This document shows, one piece after another, positions 15,547 through 18,777 of a stretch of 18,777 nucleotides of DNA; the first letter of the stretch is position 1, and every line of letters begins with the position of its first letter. Source of the DNA: Gammaproteobacteria bacterium (GTDB lineage: Bacteria > Pseudomonadota > Gammaproteobacteria > Steroidobacterales > Steroidobacteraceae); assembly GCA_030830595.1 (NCBI GenBank), contig JAURMS010000289.1, positions 1 through 18,777 of the forward strand. The letters are read 5' to 3'. Both the position numbers and the translations under genes were made by a program. Under the pieces are notes generated by a model. That model saw nothing but the letters and a program-made list of their open reading frames with translations, ran no database searches and was not told the origin of the DNA.

Positions 15547-17640
15547 ATGTACGCCTGCCCCATGCATCCCGAGTACCGCCGAGCCGAGCCGGGGCACTGC
15601 GCACTGTGCGGCTGCGCATTGGAGTCAGAGGTGGTGGCGGCTGAGCCCGGGATCCTGCCGGAGCTCGCAGACTTCCAGAGGCGACTCGCATGGTCCCTGC
15701 CCTGCGTGGTGGCCCTGCTGGCGCTGACCATGGGGCCCATGTGGATTTCCGGGCTTGCGTGGCTGGAGCATTCCAGCTGGAGCGGCTGGTTGCAGTGGCT
15801 GCTGGCCACGCCAGTGGTCGCCTGGGCGGGGTGGCCGTTCCTCAGGCGCGCGATCTCCTCGTTCGCCGTGCGACTGAACATGTTCACGCTGATCGGGCTG
15901 GGCGTGTCAGTGGCCTACTTATACAGTGTCGCCGCGCTGCTCATTCCAGGAGTCTTTCCTCCCTCGGCGCGCAGCGAGATGGGCGGCATCGCCCTCTATT
16001 TTGAGCCGGCTGCGGTCATCGTGATGCTGGTGCTGGCAGGCCAGGTGCTGGAATTGCGGGCTCGCGCGCGGACGGGTGATGCCCTGCGCTCGCTGCTGGA
16101 CCTCGCGCCGGCCATGGCACTGCGCATTGATGAAGCCGGGTCCGAGTCCGAGGTGGCGTTGACCGAGGTCAAGGCGCAGGACAAGTTACGCGTCTTGCCC
16201 GGCGCGCGGATTCCCGTTGATGGTTTGATCATTGAGGGCAGCAGCGCCGTGGACGAGTCCATGGTGACGGGAGAATCCATCCCGGTGAGCAGAGCGGCGG
16301 GTGATCGCCTGATCGGTGGGACGGTCAATGGCAATGGATCGTTGGTGATGTGGGCCGAGCGCTCCGGCGCGCAGGGAACGCTGGCGCGCATCGTCAGCCT
16401 CGTAGCCGAGGCGCAGCGTAGCCGAGCCCCCATCCACGCCCTCGCCGATAGGGTGTCCGCCTGGTTCGTGCCGTCAATCGTCCTGGTTGCGGTGGTCTCA
16501 TCGCTGGTGTGGTGGTGGATCGGGCCAGAGCCCCGCCTCGCCCACGCGCTGGTCGCTGGTGTCACGGTGTTGATCATTGCCTGTCCCTGCGCGGTAGGGC
16601 TGGCCACGCCCATGTCGATGACGGTGGCGATGGGGCGAGGAGCAAGGCTTGGGGTCTTGTTTCGTGAGGCTGCGGCATTAGAGGCCTTGGCACGTCTCGA
16701 TGTGCTGGCCTGCGACAAGACCGGGACACTGACCGTGGGCCAGCCTGTGGTCGAAGCCATCTGGCTGACCGAAGGTTGGCAGGAGGGGGAAGTGCTCCGG
16801 CTGGCCGCGGGCGTGGCTCGCCAGAGTGATCACCCGCTGGCGAAGGCGGTAGTGAGGGCAGCGCGTGACCGTGGTGTCCGCCCTGCACTGGCGCGTGAGG
16901 TGCAGTCGGTGGCTGGTGGTGGGACCCGGGGCCGCTGTGACACCTTCGAGGTAACCCTGGGCAGCGCCGAGTTCTCGGGAGTGGGGGATGCCTTTGGCGC
17001 GGATGCCGACTCAGCGCGTCGTTCCGGCGCGAGCCTCGTTTTCTGCGCCTTGAATGGTCAGGCGGCTGGAGTGTTCGTGGCCCGGGACCCGCTGCGCGCG
17101 GAGGCGGCCGCAGCAGTACAAAAGCTCAGGCAACTCGGCTTGCGCTTGGTGATGCTGACTGGCGACAGTCAACCGGCTGCGCAATATGTGGCGAATACCT
17201 TGGGACTCGACCAGGTCGTAGCCGGGCTGCGACCAGAGCAGAAGGCTGAAGCGATCAGGCGACTTCAGGTTGGTGGCGCTCTGGTGGGTATGGCCGGTGA
17301 CGGAATCAACGATGCGCCGGCGCTGGCGGCAGCCGATGTTGGGATTGCCATGGGCGGGGGGACGGACGTGGCCAAGCAGACAGCGGGTGTCACGCTGCTG
17401 ACCGGTGATTTATCGGCAATCGTGCGGGCCCTCCTCCTGGCGAGGGCTACGCTAGGCAACGTGCGCCAGAACCTGTGGCTGGCCTTTGGCTACAATGCAT
17501 TGGGCGTGCCGTTGGCGGCCGGCGTCCTGTATCCCGTTTTGGGCTGGACCCTGACACCGGCTTTTGCCGCCTTGGCCATGTCGCTGAGTTCCGTCACGGT
17601 GATCGCAAACGCCTTGAGGCTGTCTCGGCTGCGGGTCTGA
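15547..17640 (+). CDS. copA: P1B-1 type Cu(I)/Ag(I)-translocating ATPase with N-terminal heavy-metal-binding motif
   Basis: This is a 697-residue inner membrane ATPase exporting Cu(I)/Ag(I) from the cytoplasm. Instead of the usual HMA domain, the N-terminus is a short metal-binding module: CPMHP at 4-8, and Cys18, Cys21 and Cys23 in HCALCGCALE. Eight membrane helices fit at about 50-70, 82-100, 112-134, 149-169, 306-328, 335-357, 641-660 and 668-688. Catalytic marks are TGES 241-244, CPC 346-348, DKTGT with phosphorylated Asp390, HP 429-430 and GDGIND 584-589. The P1B-1 signatures are complete: N(x6)YN(x4)P in helix 7 (Tyr649-Asn650) and P(x6)MxxSS in helix 8 (Met678, Ser681-682). The start has only GGGG about 6 bases upstream. 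Codon use is looser than that of its neighbours, with TTA at residues 125, 214, 378 and 622, suggesting transfer. It could equally be named silver/copper ATPase SilP-like. Confidence 0.93.
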   Translation: MYACPMHPEYRRAEPGHCALCGCALESEVVAAEPGILPELADFQRRLAWSLPCVVALLALTMGPMWISGLAWLEHSSWSGWLQWLLATPVVAWAGWPFLRRAISSFAVRLNMFTLIGLGVSVAYLYSVAALLIPGVFPPSARSEMGGIALYFEPAAVIVMLVLAGQVLELRARARTGDALRSLLDLAPAMALRIDEAGSESEVALTEVKAQDKLRVLPGARIPVDGLIIEGSSAVDESMVTGESIPVSRAAGDRLIGGTVNGNGSLVMWAERSGAQGTLARIVSLVAEAQRSRAPIHALADRVSAWFVPSIVLVAVVSSLVWWWIGPEPRLAHALVAGVTVLIIACPCAVGLATPMSMTVAMGRGARLGVLFREAAALEALARLDVLACDKTGTLTVGQPVVEAIWLTEGWQEGEVLRLAAGVARQSDHPLAKAVVRAARDRGVRPALAREVQSVAGGGTRGRCDTFEVTLGSAEFSGVGDAFGADADSARRSGASLVFCALNGQAAGVFVARDPLRAEAAAAVQKLRQLGLRLVMLTGDSQPAAQYVANTLGLDQVVAGLRPEQKAEAIRRLQVGGALVGMAGDGINDAPALAAADVGIAMGGGTDVAKQTAGVTLLTGDLSAIVRALLLARATLGNVRQNLWLAFGYNALGVPLAAGVLYPVLGWTLTPAFAALAMSLSSVTVIANALRLSRLRV

Positions 17641-17689
17641 AGTACGGTTAGCCGTGTAGAGAGCCCGGGATGATTTAACAGGCAAGCGC

Positions 17690-18777
17690 ATGAGCAGAAC
17701 CTTGCAATCCACTCCGCACCATGACGGCTTCCGCATGCCCGCGGAATTCGCCCGGCATGCCGGCACCTGGATGCTATGGCCGCAGCGGCCCGACAACTGG
17801 CGCGAGCAGGCGGCACCGGCCCAGGCGGCCTTCGTGGAGGTGGCGAAGGCTATTGCCGCCGTCGAACCGGTCAGCGTGGGCGCCAGTGCGGCGCAGTACG
17901 GCAGGGCTCGCGAAATGCTGCCGCCGGCGGTGCGCGTGGTGGAGATATCCGCCGACGACGCCTGGTGCCGGGACACGGGCCCGACCTTCGTCATCGATGG
18001 GCGTGGGCGCCGGCGCGGCGTCGACTGGCAGTTCAATGCCTGGGGCGGCCTGCAAGGTGGCTTGTACGCGCCCTGGGACAAGGATGAGCAGGTGGCGGGC
18101 AAGATCCTCGAGATAGAACAGGCGGATCGTTACCGTGCCCCGTTCATCCTCGAGGGTGGTGCCATTCACGTCGATGGGCAGGGTACTGCCCTGACCACCG
18201 AGGAATGCCTGCTCAACCCCAATCGCAATCCGCACCTGAACAGGGCCGAGATCGAGCAGCTGCTTGGCGAGTATCTCGGCGTGGACACGGTGATCTGGCT
18301 CGGCGCCGGCGTCTACAACGACGAGACCGATGGGCACATCGACAACCTCTGCTGTTTCGCCCGCCCCGGCGAGGTGGTGCTGACCTGGACCGATGATCCA
18401 AAGGACCCGCAGTACGCCATCAGTCGCGATGCGCTGGCAAGGCTGCGCGCCGCGCGCGATGCGCGCGGGCGACCGCTGAAGGTGCACAAGCTGCCGCAGC
18501 CGGGTCCCCTGTATCTCGGCAAGGCCGAGGCGGCCGGCATCGAGACAACCCCGGGCACCCAGCCCCGCCGGGCCGGTGACCGGCTGGCAGCCAGCTACGT
18601 CAACTTCTACCTGCCGAACCGCAGGGTGATCATGCCGCTGCTGGATCCTGGCCGGGATGCCCAGGCCAGGCGGGCCCTCAAGCGAATTTTTCCGGAGCGA
18701 GAGATCGTCGGGGTGCCAGCGCGGGAAATCCTGCTCGCTGGCGGCAACATCCACTGCATCACGCAGCAGGTGCCGGC
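17690..18777 (+). CDS. aguA: Agmatine deiminase, 3' end cut by window edge
   Basis: The reading frame is open from the ATG at 17690 to the last base (362 complete residues), so only a handful of residues are missing; family members are about 365-370 long. The enzyme hydrolyses agmatine to N-carbamoylputrescine and ammonia, in the arginine-decarboxylase route to putrescine or in agmatine catabolism. It belongs to the peptidyl-arginine-deiminase-like pentein fold. Marks are the N-terminal DGFRMPAEF, Asp95 in WCRDTGPTF, FNAWGG, LEGGAIHVDG, His216 in NDETDGHIDN, and the nucleophile Cys356 in GGGNIHCITQQ-type sequence (here AGGNIHC). It matches Pseudomonas AguA along its whole length. The ribosome site before the ATG is weak. 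It is 49 bases from the ATPase stop; aguB (N-carbamoylputrescine amidase) may follow outside the window. Confidence 0.95.
   Translation, partial: MSRTLQSTPHHDGFRMPAEFARHAGTWMLWPQRPDNWREQAAPAQAAFVEVAKAIAAVEPVSVGASAAQYGRAREMLPPAVRVVEISADDAWCRDTGPTFVIDGRGRRRGVDWQFNAWGGLQGGLYAPWDKDEQVAGKILEIEQADRYRAPFILEGGAIHVDGQGTALTTEECLLNPNRNPHLNRAEIEQLLGEYLGVDTVIWLGAGVYNDETDGHIDNLCCFARPGEVVLTWTDDPKDPQYAISRDALARLRAARDARGRPLKVHKLPQPGPLYLGKAEAAGIETTPGTQPRRAGDRLAASYVNFYLPNRRVIMPLLDPGRDAQARRALKRIFPEREIVGVPAREILLAGGNIHCITQQVP

Noticed and set aside
13299..15597. Long minus-strand frames opposite fadB and fadA (479 and 453 codons)
   Set aside because: Composition is His/Arg/Gly-rich shadow sequence of conserved fadBA codons; no family features.
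17644..17655. ACGG-TTAG-CCGT after the ATPase stop as a terminator
   Set aside because: Only four pairs and no T-run; too weak to call.

Overview
The window is a compact, GC-rich stretch with strongly G/C-ending codons. It reads as the chromosome of a gammaproteobacterium. This rests on close matches to gammaproteobacterial forms of FadB/FadA, AceK, E. coli-type NADP isocitrate dehydrogenase and agmatine deiminase. I cannot assign a genus. No tRNA, rRNA, CRISPR array, transposase or phage gene was seen, and no gap between genes exceeds about 180 bases.

Layout. (1) 1-465, +: 3' end of a branched-chain amino acid aminotransferase. (2) 469-1632, -: acyl-CoA dehydrogenase, convergent with ilvE. 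(3) 1728-2897, +: a PLP enzyme of the Cys/Met (trans-sulfuration) family, divergent from (2). (4) 2891-5941, -: icd followed after 6 bases by aceK, so the TCA enzyme and the kinase/phosphatase that controls it look co-transcribed. (5) 6118-12142, +: a metal efflux operon made of a small exported Cys/His-rich protein, a TolC-type outer membrane protein, a CusB-type adaptor and a CusA-type RND pump. The last three are joined by ATGA overlaps. (6) 12186-15525, +: fadB and fadA, the two subunits of the aerobic beta-oxidation complex. (7) 15547-17640, +: a P1B-1 Cu(I)/Ag(I) ATPase. (8) 17690 to the end, +: agmatine deiminase, cut by the window edge a few residues after its catalytic cysteine.

How the genes work together. 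The copper/silver genes form two export routes: an ATPase that moves metal from cytoplasm to periplasm, and a CusCBA-type pump that moves it from periplasm to outside. CusA keeps the three methionines of the Cu/Ag site. CusB and the ATPase both carry an N-terminal CPMHP...CxxCG heavy-metal-binding module. No metal-responsive regulator and no CusF is present. The fadBA operon sits inside this metal cluster, on the same strand and with no visible terminator on either side.

Most of the window is recognisable metabolism. The least explained items are the small exported protein at 6118-6510 and its odd translation start, the modified metal-binding module on the ATPase, and the interleaving of beta-oxidation and copper genes. 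I found no clear sign of an entirely new multi-gene system.
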